From assembly GCF_001406815.1 (NCBI RefSeq), contig NZ_CVRR01000004.1, positions 44,419 through 108,418 on the forward strand: a stretch of DNA of 64,000 bases, given 5' to 3'. The translations under genes and the position numbers were made by a program. The notes beneath the pieces were generated by a model. The model was not told where the DNA came from, ran no database searches, and saw only the letters and a program-made list of their open reading frames with translations. Positions 27,778 to 36,126 of this stretch are shown here, piece by piece. The first letter of the stretch is position 1. Each line of letters begins with the position of its first letter. Source of the DNA: Roseburia faecis. Its GTDB lineage: Bacteria > Bacillota > Clostridia > Lachnospirales > Lachnospiraceae.

Positions 27778-28782
27778 TCAGACATTTTTACTCTCTTTTC
27801 TGTATTCCGAAGGCGTACACCCATGCTCCCGTGCAAATACTTTTGCAAAATAATGAAAATTATCATATCCAAGTTCTACGGCAATCCTTGTAATGCTCTT
27901 CTTTCCATCCTCTATCCATTCCGCCGCAGTCTTCATTTTCCTGTGTATCACATATTGGTGAAATGTTTCCCCCGTCATCTCCTTAAACCTTGTACTAAAA
28001 TAACTCCTGCTCATCCCTATCCGTTCTGCCACGTCTTCAGAGCGAAGATCCTCCCCGATATGTCCATCCACATACTTGATAACCGCTGCAAAAGCACTGA
28101 TATCATTTTTCTGTGATGAGCTAAGACTCTCTTCATAAATATGTTCCCTCCAGCGGTGCACCCAGTCCAGCATCTCTTCAACCGTATCCAGCGATGGAAA
28201 TTCCCCTTCTTCATCTGACAGGAGCTGAATGTTATGAAAACTCTTAACAAAAATCCTCTCCGCACTCCGCAGACTGATTTCTTTTGTTTTCTGACAGAGA
28301 TCTTCAAATTCTTTCTCACTGAAAATCCATCTGGTGTGCATCCATCTTCTGTTCAGTTCTTCAACTTTTTCCTGATTTTCCTCTTCTGCATGTCCATCTC
28401 TGCATGTCTGCATGTACTTTGCACTGACCCGTTCCAGTATCGTTCCACACTCTTCCGGGGAAAAACTGATCTTTGAGATATAGTCTAACGCACCCATACG
28501 GATTGCCGTCTGTGCATAACTGAAATTCTCATATACAGAAAGAATTACAAATTTAATTTCCGGAAATTCCTCTCCGCACATCTGCATAAGTTCCAATCCA
28601 TCAATTTCCGGCATATCTATATCGGTAAATACAATATCCACCGGATGATTTCGGAGAAATTCAAGGGCTTTTCTCCCATTCTGTACATCTCCCACTACCT
28701 CGAATCCATACTTTTCCCAGTCCATAATAGCGACCAGACCTTTTCTGGCAAGTTTGTCGTCATCTACAATCAATACTTTCAT
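27778..28782 (-). CDS. YesN-like AraC-type response regulator
   Basis: 334 residues: receiver domain with VDDDK, phosphoacceptor Asp in VFTDIDMPEIDG (about 54), and a C-terminal pair of AraC helix-turn-helix motifs (RSEDVAERIGMSRSYFSTRF, ITRIAVELGYDNFHYFAKVF). The start overlaps the kinase gene end by 23 bases, so the pair is translationally coupled. It probably activates the adjacent importer and enzyme genes. Confidence 0.93.
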   Translation of the reverse strand: MKVLIVDDDKLARKGLVAIMDWEKYGFEVVGDVQNGRKALEFLRNHPVDIVFTDIDMPEIDGLELMQMCGEEFPEIKFVILSVYENFSYAQTAIRMGALDYISKISFSPEECGTILERVSAKYMQTCRDGHAEEENQEKVEELNRRWMHTRWIFSEKEFEDLCQKTKEISLRSAERIFVKSFHNIQLLSDEEGEFPSLDTVEEMLDWVHRWREHIYEESLSSSQKNDISAFAAVIKYVDGHIGEDLRSEDVAERIGMSRSYFSTRFKEMTGETFHQYVIHRKMKTAAEWIEDGKKSITRIAVELGYDNFHYFAKVFAREHGCTPSEYRKESKNV

Positions 28783-30580
28783 CTGTCTGTCCCACCTTAT
28801 TTTCTTCCAATGTAACCTCTTTGTCTTTCTCTTTTTTTTCTTCCGGTTTCCGGACAGGAAGAAGGATCGTAATTCTGGTTCCGAACCCTTTTTTGCTGTT
28901 TACAAACAAACTCGTCTGTCCATCATAAAATGATTCCAGCATAGCCTTGACGTAGCGCAGTCCGATACCTCTGTTCTCATTCTTCCAGTATCCCCAGTCA
29001 TAATCAAACGGCTGGTTAATCTCATCTATCTCCTCCTGATTCAGTCCCTTTCCGCTGTCAGAGATAGTTACAACAGCAAGATGCCTTGCCACATCTTCAA
29101 ACACCTGGATGCTGATCTTCTCATCATCCCCAAGACCATAGCGGATCGCGTTCTCCACAAGTGGCTGAAAAAGCATACGGACCGTTGGCTGGTCAAGATA
29201 ACTGCCATCTTCTATATTCATCTCAATAATAAAATCATACCGCATCTGCTGAAGTGCAATATATTCCTTTACAATCTCCAACTCCATCCGCAACGTTGTC
29301 TGGCGGCCTTCTTTGCCCAGATTATAGGAAAGAAGCTTCTTTAGTCTCTGTACAAACTCACTGATCTCTCTTTGGTGACTCATTTGTGCCATCCACTGAA
29401 TCGAATTCAGTGTATTGAGAAGGAAATGAGGATTAATTTGATAGAGAAGTTTCTCAAACTCCATCTTCTGTATGCTTTTTTCCTTTTCTACCATATTGCT
29501 GATAAGATTCTCAATCTGTCTCTTCATCTGTTCTACTTCCCTCATCAGGCTGTCAAACTCTGCAATGTCCGACTCTTCATGTACTGCCTGAAGAGTGCCA
29601 TCCCCAATCTGCACCATCTGTCTGCGGAATTGACTCAGCGGTCGGCAGATCATACGATAAAGATAGAGGACAGACATGGAAAAGAGCAGAAACGTTACAA
29701 CTATGATGAGTGTCATCATCATTCTCCACTGGTTAATCTTCTTCTGATATATATTGTCCGGCAGTGCCACTGCATTAATGTATCCCATCTGACTCCGGTA
29801 TGCCATGATCTTATAGCCCTCTCTCGTCTGGACTTCATACTCCCCCTTTGAGAGTGATGCAGAAAACAGTTTCTGTCCCTGTATAATGACAGGATTTGCG
29901 CTGTATTGTGCAACCCCTTTCTCATCCGTCTGAATATAAGTGTAGGGATGTCCTTCCTTATTTATTTCTTCCGGGGTCTTCATATCAGCCTTTATTTCTG
30001 TGTAGATTTCCAGTTTTTTCCCATTGCCAAAAACTACTTCCCTCATGACGGAAAAAACTGTTTTCTCACTACTCCCAAGAAAAGACGCATGGGCTGCCTG
30101 CATAACATTTCCCGCACACTCCGCAACCTTAGGCAATGCGTTCTGTCTTCCGTCCAGTGTTCTGACATTCATACTGCTGATAAGTTCCTTTTTCTCTTCC
30201 TTGTCATAATAGGTAGCGCCTACCAGTTTTGTGTTGACATATCCGAGTCCCGAAAGTTCTTGTCTAAGAGATCTCTGTTCAACAAACCTGTCAAAATTAT
30301 CCACAGCATCAAGATAACTGTCCGTTACGTTTCCGATCAGACCGCCCGGTCCCATATAGTTCACAATACTGAGCATATCATAATAGGCTTCATCCGTATT
30401 CTTCGTAATCTGATCCAGATACATTTTCATGTTATTCTCTATACTGTCATTCTGTATCATTCTCAGTGCCATATAGGATACAATTCCCGCAGCCAGAAGG
30501 CTTGTCATCGCACACATCGTCAATATGCCAAGCATTTTTGCCTTTAATGTTTTCTTCTTTTTTTCCCGAGCTATCCCCAT
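28760..30580 (-). CDS. YesM-like sensor histidine kinase
   Basis: 606 residues from ATG 30580 (MGIAREKKKK), which follows GAGGAGAG; an in-frame extension to 30682 would run back through the leader terminator and is unlikely. Two transmembrane helices (about 20-40 and 300-325) bracket a large extracellular Cache-like sensor. HAMP, then the phosphosite QINPHFLLNTLNS and a GHKL ATPase (VENAIRYGL, DSGKGLN, RGIGLRYVKAML). The charged C-terminal tail is longer than usual. Senses an extracellular carbohydrate, by analogy with YesM. Confidence 0.93.
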   Translation of the reverse strand: MGIAREKKKKTLKAKMLGILTMCAMTSLLAAGIVSYMALRMIQNDSIENNMKMYLDQITKNTDEAYYDMLSIVNYMGPGGLIGNVTDSYLDAVDNFDRFVEQRSLRQELSGLGYVNTKLVGATYYDKEEKKELISSMNVRTLDGRQNALPKVAECAGNVMQAAHASFLGSSEKTVFSVMREVVFGNGKKLEIYTEIKADMKTPEEINKEGHPYTYIQTDEKGVAQYSANPVIIQGQKLFSASLSKGEYEVQTREGYKIMAYRSQMGYINAVALPDNIYQKKINQWRMMMTLIIVVTFLLFSMSVLYLYRMICRPLSQFRRQMVQIGDGTLQAVHEESDIAEFDSLMREVEQMKRQIENLISNMVEKEKSIQKMEFEKLLYQINPHFLLNTLNSIQWMAQMSHQREISEFVQRLKKLLSYNLGKEGRQTTLRMELEIVKEYIALQQMRYDFIIEMNIEDGSYLDQPTVRMLFQPLVENAIRYGLGDDEKISIQVFEDVARHLAVVTISDSGKGLNQEEIDEINQPFDYDWGYWKNENRGIGLRYVKAMLESFYDGQTSLFVNSKKGFGTRITILLPVRKPEEKKEKDKEVTLEENKVGQTDESIDCR

Positions 30581-30610
30581 ATACCTGTTTCTCTCCTCAA
30601 CTGCATCACT

Positions 30611-30652
30611 AAAAAAGACTGCGCATCGGCAATATCCCGCCAACGCGCAGTC
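30611..30652 (-). terminator. intrinsic terminator in the leader of the kinase gene (possible attenuator)
   Basis: Minus-strand hairpin with perfect arms GACTGCGC and GCGCAGTC (30617-30652) followed by six Ts, only 31 bases before the kinase start codon. Just upstream of it are three segments (TGACAG-type at 30704-30709, 30687-30692 and 30677-30681) that can form alternative hairpins, the middle one pairing with either neighbour. Confidence 0.65.
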
Positions 30653-30778
30653 TGTATTCTCTGTATACAAAACTCCTGACAAACGCCTGTCATCAGATAT
30701 CCGTGACAGTTGTTGAATTTTATATAGTATATCACACGGTCTGAATAATGTAAAGCAGTTGTCCTGCTTTCCTTTATG

Positions 30779-30852
30779 ATATTCTATTCATAATTTTACA
30801 AATACTTACTGTTCATTGATGTTTTCTGTCCATAATACTTTTCATATTTTAT
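30779..30852. repeat. direct repeat copy B, right edge of glycoside locus
   Basis: Matches 17511-17588 in the same orientation. The 37-codon frame of copy A is broken here by two stop codons. Copy B leads directly into the 51-bp repeat array. Confidence 0.6.
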
Positions 30853-30902
30853 GAATATGCATTCTATGAAAAACCGGGACATATGGAGAAAAATTTGTAT
30901 AT

Positions 30903-31159
30903 TATGTCCTGCTTTTCCTGTCAGCTGGGACATATGCGAAAAAAAGTTCTTATTATGTCCCATACAAATGTCATAACAGGACATTTGTAGCATCTTCTCG
31001 TCCATATGTCCCGTTAGACTTTTACAGAAGGACTTTTTTATTATCTTTTTGTCTATATGTCCCATACAGATATCACAGCAGGATATTTTAGGCGCCTTTT
31101 CATCCATATATCCCATTTGTCTTACACAAAGGGATTTGCCCTTTTTTCTTTATATGTCC
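30903..31159. repeat. 51-bp tandem repeat array with TATGTCC core
   Basis: The word TATGTCC (or TATATCC) recurs at 30903, 30954, 31005, 31056, 31107 and 31153: four exact 51-base steps in the first five, then 46. On the minus strand the units read as 17-residue blocks starting GH or GY (for example GHMDEKMLQMSCYDICM); alternate units are most alike, giving a 102-bp higher-order period. The final 46-bp step breaks the reading frame, and no ribosome site precedes the 106-codon frame 30796-31116. I read this as a repeat array and not as a confident gene. Confidence 0.7.
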
Positions 31160-31219
31160 TATTTTGTTCTTCTGGCAGACTTTTTTCATAGAGGAGCTAT
31201 AACTACAAATATTGATAAA

Positions 31220-31254
31220 CTTAACAGGCGGCAGAAATCATCTGCCGCCTGTTA
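31220..31254 (-). terminator. terminator after the fra-type operon
   Basis: Perfect 13-bp arms (AACAGGCGGCAGA and complement) with a 5-base loop, 20 bases after the HAD gene stop, then TAAGTTTAT on the minus strand. Confidence 0.7.
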
Positions 31255-31274
31255 TATAACGTATGCTGTTACAC

Positions 31275-31925
31275 TTATAAAATTGCTGTTTCCAAAAAAT
31301 GCTGAATGTCCTGAAATGAAGAAAAAACAGCAGTCGCCTCTCCAGTATCCTGTTTTATTCCTGAGCCAGTATAACCAATCACATCAATTCCTGCCTGTAT
31401 TGCCGCATGAATACCGGTTGAGGAATCCTCAATTGCAACAACCTCATCTTTTTCAGCCTGCAATAACTGTATCGCCTTTAAGTACCCATCCGGATAGGGC
31501 TTTCTTTTTTCACACATATCCCCACATACAATAACTGAAAAATAATCTGTCATTTTGATCCGGTTTAAAGCCGTAATAATATATTTCGCGCTCGTTGATG
31601 TTACCAATCCGGCTTTCAGATTCCGTCCCTTCATCCATTGAAATAATTCCTGTAATCCCGGCATGGGACAGATGGCATCATTTTCATAGGTATTTCCCAT
31701 CTCTTTTCTTCTTTTCTGGTACATTTCCCATGAAACATTTTCTTTCGACCGGCTCAAATAATGCAATATTTTTTCACGGCTGTTAACTCCAATAAATCCT
31801 TTTAACTCTTCGTGATCCATATATACACCAAACGATTTGAGAGTTTCCTGCAGATAATGTGCATTTTGAGGTTCCGTGTTTACAATAACACCATCAAAAT
31901 CAAAAAGAATATATTGTTTCTTCAT
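31275..31925 (-). CDS. HAD-superfamily phosphatase / beta-phosphoglucomutase-like protein
   Basis: 216 residues, HAD subfamily IA. Motif I FDFDGVIVNTE (nucleophile Asp9), cap domain, motif II TSTSA, motif III Lys in KRKPYPDGYLKA, motif IV IEDSSTGIHAA. Likely dephosphorylates or isomerises a sugar phosphate. It is the last gene of an operon with a transporter, a FraD-like kinase and a cupin-like protein. The classic fra and frl operons have no such gene, so its role may be to clear a by-product sugar phosphate (inference). Confidence 0.88.
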   Translation of the reverse strand: MKKQYILFDFDGVIVNTEPQNAHYLQETLKSFGVYMDHEELKGFIGVNSREKILHYLSRSKENVSWEMYQKRRKEMGNTYENDAICPMPGLQELFQWMKGRNLKAGLVTSTSAKYIITALNRIKMTDYFSVIVCGDMCEKRKPYPDGYLKAIQLLQAEKDEVVAIEDSSTGIHAAIQAGIDVIGYTGSGIKQDTGEATAVFSSFQDIQHFLETAIL

Positions 31926-31942
31926 ATAAATCTATCCTTTAG

Positions 31943-32353
31943 TTATGCCAGCAGCCGTGATGCTTTTTCCTGAATCCATGCTATTTCTTCTTCCGAAAGA
32001 TCACAAAAATCACTGTTTTCCATAGAGCAATTGGAATCTTGTACATATACTATTTTTGTATCTTTCTGGGTGATTGAATAAAACCAGCATTCTGCCGGAA
32101 CATTATATACTTTTCCCTGCTCCATCAATGTCAGATCAATAGAAAAACCATTTTCCTTTTTTTCTGCGGTAATCAGAATCGCTTTACCATGTACAAGAAT
32201 AAACTGCTCATCGGTCGAATGATGGATCTCCAAGTGTTTAATCCCATTAATATCATTGTCCGGTTTCCAGTTTTTAATACATACAAGCCACTTTGGATTT
32301 TTATAGACACATAAAATTCCCTCTTCGTTATTTTCATACATATCTGGTTTCAT
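31943..32353 (-). CDS. small cupin-like protein of the fra-type operon
   Basis: 136 residues, mostly beta-strand by composition, with HHSTDEQFILVHGKAILIT (about residues 43-61), a cupin-like motif with possible metal-binding histidines and Glu, and KVYNVPAECWFYSI as the second strand block. No signal peptide. I do not recognise a named family. Its place between FraD-like kinase and HAD genes suggests an accessory step such as sugar-phosphate isomerisation, as cupins often do; that is inference. GGGAGGTATAAGT precedes the start. Confidence 0.7.
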   Translation of the reverse strand: MKPDMYENNEEGILCVYKNPKWLVCIKNWKPDNDINGIKHLEIHHSTDEQFILVHGKAILITAEKKENGFSIDLTLMEQGKVYNVPAECWFYSITQKDTKIVYVQDSNCSMENSDFCDLSEEEIAWIQEKASRLLA

Positions 32354-32365
32354 ACTTATACCTCC

Positions 32366-33253
32366 CTAAATTTCTGTTCTTCCTGTAATTGGTACTCCAT
32401 ATCCAAATGCACCTTCTTTTGCGCACATCTTTGCGGCAAACTCCGATGCCTTTTTCATTGCATTTTGAATTTTTACATACATCTGTTCATCTGAACCATC
32501 TAAAATCTTATGTTGTGGGGAATTTTTTAACATATCACTTAGGAATGCCGCAAAATAAGAATCTCCCGCTCCCATAGTATCTATAACATCCTCTGCCAAT
32601 ACTGCTTTTGTATATAAAAATTTATCTTTATATAATACATAAGAGCCTTCTTCTCCGACAGTTCCAAGAACAACAGAAACACCATATTTCTGTGCCTTTT
32701 TCATTTCTCTCTCCCGTTCATCTTCTGACAAATGTGCACATGACATAATTGCAACAGTTACATACGGACATACATCCCTCAAATACTCATCTGTCCAGCG
32801 CATTGAAAAATCATAGGCAATCGGAACCTTTGTCTGATACAATTTTGAAAGATCCTGTTCAATATAGCTGTTAAGATTTGTGTAAATCAAATCATATTGC
32901 TGAATATAATCCATATCTTCTTCGTTGAAATCAAATGCATGATCTTTTGCAATTCCACCTTTATTTGAGCCAAGAAAAACACGGTCTGTTTCTTTCAGTG
33001 TTACCAAAGCGAAGCCGTTTTCTCCCTGAAAATGCCGGCAATGCGTATCATCAATCTCTAATTTTTTTAATGTCTCCTGCACACATTCAGCTACTTCATC
33101 ATTACCGTATTTTCCAAGATATGCCGAATTGACACCATTCCATTTTGCATATACACATGTATTGACACATTGTCCTCCCGGATACATTTTCCCACGAGAT
33201 AAATATTTATCACATACATTATCTCCAATCGCTATAATTTTTGGTTCTTTCAT
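32366..33253 (-). CDS. fraD: PfkB-family kinase, FraD/FrlD-like (fructose-amino-acid 6-kinase)
   Basis: 295 residues of the ribokinase/PfkB family. GDNVCDKYLSRGKMYPGGQC at the N-terminus (sugar-binding Asp and GG) and the anion-hole/catalytic motif DTMGAGDSYFAAF (about residues 235-247). It resembles fructoselysine and fructose-asparagine kinases, which phosphorylate C6 of the Amadori sugar. The Dcu-type transporter and FraB-like deglycase nearby favour fructose-asparagine. Start fixed by AAGGAGAAAATCT. Confidence 0.82.
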   Translation of the reverse strand: MKEPKIIAIGDNVCDKYLSRGKMYPGGQCVNTCVYAKWNGVNSAYLGKYGNDEVAECVQETLKKLEIDDTHCRHFQGENGFALVTLKETDRVFLGSNKGGIAKDHAFDFNEEDMDYIQQYDLIYTNLNSYIEQDLSKLYQTKVPIAYDFSMRWTDEYLRDVCPYVTVAIMSCAHLSEDEREREMKKAQKYGVSVVLGTVGEEGSYVLYKDKFLYTKAVLAEDVIDTMGAGDSYFAAFLSDMLKNSPQHKILDGSDEQMYVKIQNAMKKASEFAAKMCAKEGAFGYGVPITGRTEI

Positions 33254-33271
33254 AGATTTTCTCCTTATGTT

Positions 33272-34597
33272 TTAAAATACTACTGCTCCTATCAAAATTG
33301 CTGACACTACTGAAACTACAGTACATACAAGGCCAGGAAGCATATAGCTGTGATTTAACACATATTTTCCAATTTTTGTTGTTCCCGCGGTATCAAACGC
33401 AATTGCTGCAACGCACTGACCGGAAGCAGGAATAAAATAATTTGATGAACATGCAATCCAGCCAGCAACAATAATATTTGCCGGAAGCCCTAATGCAATA
33501 CCAATTGGAACCATAATCATTGTAGAGGATGACTGACTTGTTGTTATTGCCCCAACAATAAACACTGCTATGATATAAATCCATGGATGTTCATTCGTGA
33601 GAACTGACATATTATCTGTAATAAACGATGACTGATCTGCAATAAATGTATTCACCAGCCAGCAAAGACCAAATGCCAGAACAACAGCAAACATTCCTGT
33701 TTTAAATACTGGCTGATCCAGTACCTTATTGCTGTCAAGTTTTGTAATTAATACCGTTACGGCTGCTGCAACCAGCATAAAAATCTCAATTACTGTGGTA
33801 AGCGGTAATTTGCTTCCATCTGAAAGTGTTGGAACTAATGCACTCACTGCGCCAAGCAATACAATACCTACCATGGCAACCAAAAATACTGCAACAGAGA
33901 TTTTTGCCTCTTTTGTTGTTTTAACTTCTGCAGCATTCTCATTTTTCACAAGAGTCTGAACCTGTCCGGATGCTACACGAGCCTGAAATTCCGGATCCTC
34001 TGCCAGTTCTTTTCCTTTCTTCATTACAGCAAGAGCACATGCGACTGTACCAATCAGTGTTGCCGGGATACAGACTACAAGCAGTGTAAAAATATTAACC
34101 GTTTTATAGTTCGTTGCTTCAGCCATAAAAGCCAGAATACCTACCGTTGCTGCTGAAATCGGACATGCCGTGATTGCCTGCTGGGAAGCTATAATGGATG
34201 CTGAAATCGGGCGTTCCGGTCGAACTCCTGTCTCAATAGAAATTTCATTAATTACCGGAAGCAAACTGTAAATAATGTGACCTGTACCACACATAAATGT
34301 AAAAATATATGCTACAACCGGTGCAAGTACCGTAATCATCCTAGGATTCCTGCGAAGAATCTTTTCTGCTATGCGAACCAGGAAATCCAATCCCCCACAT
34401 GCCTGCATTGTTGCAGCTGCTACAATTACCGCAATCATAATTAAAATAACGGTAACTGGCGGATCTGCCGGTGTAACATGAAAGAAAAATGTCATAATTA
34501 ACATTCCAACACCACCAGCCATTGCTAAAAATGTACCACCCTTACGTACCCCCAAAAATATAATGGCAAGTACAAGTATTAATTCTACCCAGAACAT
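33272..34597 (-). CDS. fraA: Dcu-family transporter, FraA-like
   Basis: 441 residues; ATG 34597 chosen because GGGAGG lies eight bases upstream (the ATG at 34603 is too close). Twelve or so hydrophobic helices and the Dcu family blocks GTGHIIYSLLPVINEISIE, RPERPISASIIASQQAITA and the C-terminal ACSSNYFIPASGQC. The domain family is anaerobic C4-dicarboxylate transport. In Salmonella the fructose-asparagine transporter FraA is a Dcu-type protein, and here the gene is followed by a FraD-like kinase, so uptake of an Amadori compound is the better guess. A promoter is visible at 34729-34757. Confidence 0.8.
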   Translation of the reverse strand: MFWVELILVLAIIFLGVRKGGTFLAMAGGVGMLIMTFFFHVTPADPPVTVILIMIAVIVAAATMQACGGLDFLVRIAEKILRRNPRMITVLAPVVAYIFTFMCGTGHIIYSLLPVINEISIETGVRPERPISASIIASQQAITACPISAATVGILAFMAEATNYKTVNIFTLLVVCIPATLIGTVACALAVMKKGKELAEDPEFQARVASGQVQTLVKNENAAEVKTTKEAKISVAVFLVAMVGIVLLGAVSALVPTLSDGSKLPLTTVIEIFMLVAAAVTVLITKLDSNKVLDQPVFKTGMFAVVLAFGLCWLVNTFIADQSSFITDNMSVLTNEHPWIYIIAVFIVGAITTSQSSSTMIMVPIGIALGLPANIIVAGWIACSSNYFIPASGQCVAAIAFDTAGTTKIGKYVLNHSYMLPGLVCTVVSVVSAILIGAVVF

Positions 34598-34728
34598 ATT
34601 CATGTCCTCCCTCTCTTATATATATATCTTTTTCAGTTACATTTTGGATGTGCGCATATCCGTACAATACAAACTTTAATACAATTCTCGTACATCGCTC
34701 TTATTTGTATTGTTTTGTATCTGCTTTA

Positions 34729-34757
34729 ATATTATATTTGTATCATACCTTTGTCAA
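34729..34757 (-). promoter_or_regulatory. sigma-A promoter for fraA
   Basis: Minus-strand TTGACA (34752-34757), 17-nt spacer containing GATACAAAT, TAATAT (34729-34734). The operator-like TACAAA lies between the boxes, consistent with repression. Confidence 0.6.
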
Positions 34758-34870
34758 GAACTTGTGTGTTTTTCGTCAATTATCCTATATTTTAGTTCCA
34801 ATTTTTGTGCATATTTTTGTTCTCAGGCTATTTCAGTATCGTATCTGTATTATTTTGTATCTATAATACA

Positions 34871-34914
34871 ATAAGCAGACAAAAACATAGGATACAATGT
34901 CTTTGTCTGCTTAT
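34871..34914 (-). terminator. hairpin after fraB
   Basis: Perfect 13-bp arms (ATAAGCAGACAAA and complement) with an 18-base loop, 34 bases after the fraB stop. The minus-strand T tract is weak (TTATTGTATT), so termination may be partial. Confidence 0.6.
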
Positions 34915-34947
34915 AAATTCTTTTGCCCGAATTAAATATGTTCTGAA

Positions 34948-35958
34948 TTAATACTCTACTTTCCACATATATCTACGTGTTGAAAGCGGATGTTCTTTCT
35001 TTTCAGCCAGTTCATGGTTATAAATAGGATATACATTATTAAACAGTGAATGGTTAAAGTAATCCACAACAGAAGCATCAATTGTAGATAATCCAAGTTC
35101 TTTTGCGTCCAGAACTTCAATCCTCTTTGCATATGTATGAAGGAATTTTAAAGCCCTTTCATCCAGTTCACGGGTAGATCCTTCTGATATCTGAATCATA
35201 AACGGACGGTTTGCATCTGTGATTTCAAACGGTCCATGGAAATATTCTCCTGTATGAATACTGCTGGAATCAAGCCACTGCATTTCCATGAAAATGCAAA
35301 TACTTTCCATATATGCAGCCCCATAGCCGGCTCCGCTTCCCATCGTATAAATAACGGTATCGTCCTTGTATGTTTCAGCAAACTGTTCAGCTCTTGCCTG
35401 TACATGTTTTCTTGCATTCCGGATAATTCCGGTAATCATACCAAGTCCTTCGTAGAATTTATCATAATTTTCATATCCTGCGGTCTGTTGAAGTGTTTCC
35501 ACTGCTACGAGCAGCGCACACATTGTTTTTTCTCCAGCATAATCAATATCACCTTTGAGATGATCCGGACTTGCATCAAATGAATACTGGATAATATAGT
35601 CACCAAACTCCACAATTTCAGATTCTTCCAGCCATGTAAGAATAATTACTGCTGCTCCTTTTTCCTTACCAAGCTTTGCTGCTGCAATCGTTTCCGGTGT
35701 ATTTCCCTTATGGCAGGACAGACAGATGATCGAATTCTCTCCAAAATCTTTTGGTGTACTGTGAACAAATTCGTTGCTGTTGATCAGCGCGGATTTAATA
35801 TTTGAACACTCTTTCTCCATAAATGTTTTTGCAGGATACAAAGCTCCAAGAGACCCTCCACAACCAACAAAATACAGGCTCTTAACACCTCCTTTGTCTT
35901 TTTTGTTCTCCAAAATCTCTGCTACAATGTTTTTAATGTCTTTGCTTGTATAACTCAT
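34948..35958 (-). CDS. fraB: SIS-domain deglycase, FraB-like (6-P-fructose-amino-acid deglycase)
   Basis: 336 residues with two SIS (sugar isomerase) domains. N-terminal SIS motif YFVGCGGSLGALYPAKTF and SCHKGNTPETI; second domain with SGAGYGAAYMESICIFMEMQW, then GEYFHGPFEITDAN and the C-terminal RRYMWKVEY, all closely like the fructose-asparagine deglycase FraB. It splits the phosphorylated Amadori product into glucose 6-phosphate and the free amino acid. ATG 35958 is spaced eight bases from AAGGAG; the ATG at 35964 is only two away. Own promoter at 36003-36031, divergent from the GntR regulator. Confidence 0.85.
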   Translation of the reverse strand: MSYTSKDIKNIVAEILENKKDKGGVKSLYFVGCGGSLGALYPAKTFMEKECSNIKSALINSNEFVHSTPKDFGENSIICLSCHKGNTPETIAAAKLGKEKGAAVIILTWLEESEIVEFGDYIIQYSFDASPDHLKGDIDYAGEKTMCALLVAVETLQQTAGYENYDKFYEGLGMITGIIRNARKHVQARAEQFAETYKDDTVIYTMGSGAGYGAAYMESICIFMEMQWLDSSSIHTGEYFHGPFEITDANRPFMIQISEGSTRELDERALKFLHTYAKRIEVLDAKELGLSTIDASVVDYFNHSLFNNVYPIYNHELAEKKEHPLSTRRYMWKVEY

Positions 35959-36002
35959 ATTCATTTCTCCTTTTTTTATTTGTCTCGTTTGTTTCTATCC
36001 AA

Positions 36003-36031
36003 AATATAATACAATATAATACATTTGTCAA
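36003..36031 (-). promoter_or_regulatory. sigma-A promoter of fraB with embedded operator
   Basis: Minus-strand TTGACA (36026-36031), 17-nt spacer, TATATT (36003-36008). The spacer holds GTATTATATTGTAT, the same word as the palindrome at 36075-36103. Confidence 0.65.
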
Positions 36032-36074
36032 TATAAAACAGCTTTTAAAATAAATATATACAATTCTGAAACTT

Positions 36075-36103
36075 TGTATTATAATATATTGTATAATACA
36101 AAT
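36075..36103. promoter_or_regulatory. GntR operator palindrome upstream of fraR
   Basis: TTGTATTATA and TATAATACAA arms face each other across a short AT spacer, just upstream of the regulator gene. The arms recur singly in the fraB and fraA promoter regions, which suggests autoregulation and operon repression. Confidence 0.6.
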
Positions 36104-36126
36104 CAAAACACATTACGAGGTTTTTC

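Larger units (their letters stand above)
34598..34947. promoter_or_regulatory. fraA control region with repeated TTGTATT-type operators
   Basis: No gene. It contains GTACAATACAAAC...TTAATACAATTC (34662-34693), TTTGTATTGTTTTGTAT (34703-34720), ATTTGTATCATAC (34736-34748) and CTGTATTATTTTGTATC (34845-34861). These match sites in the fraB-fraR intergenic region, so they are probable operators for the GntR regulator at 36127. Confidence 0.6.

Noticed and set aside
30796..31116. 106-codon minus-strand frame over the 51-bp array as a protein gene
   Set aside because: No ribosome site, the frame is only open because the repeat length is a multiple of three, and the outermost unit is out of frame. 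Kept as a repeat.
30903..31159. CRISPR array
   Set aside because: The 51-bp units are contiguous repeats without unique spacers and no cas genes are nearby.
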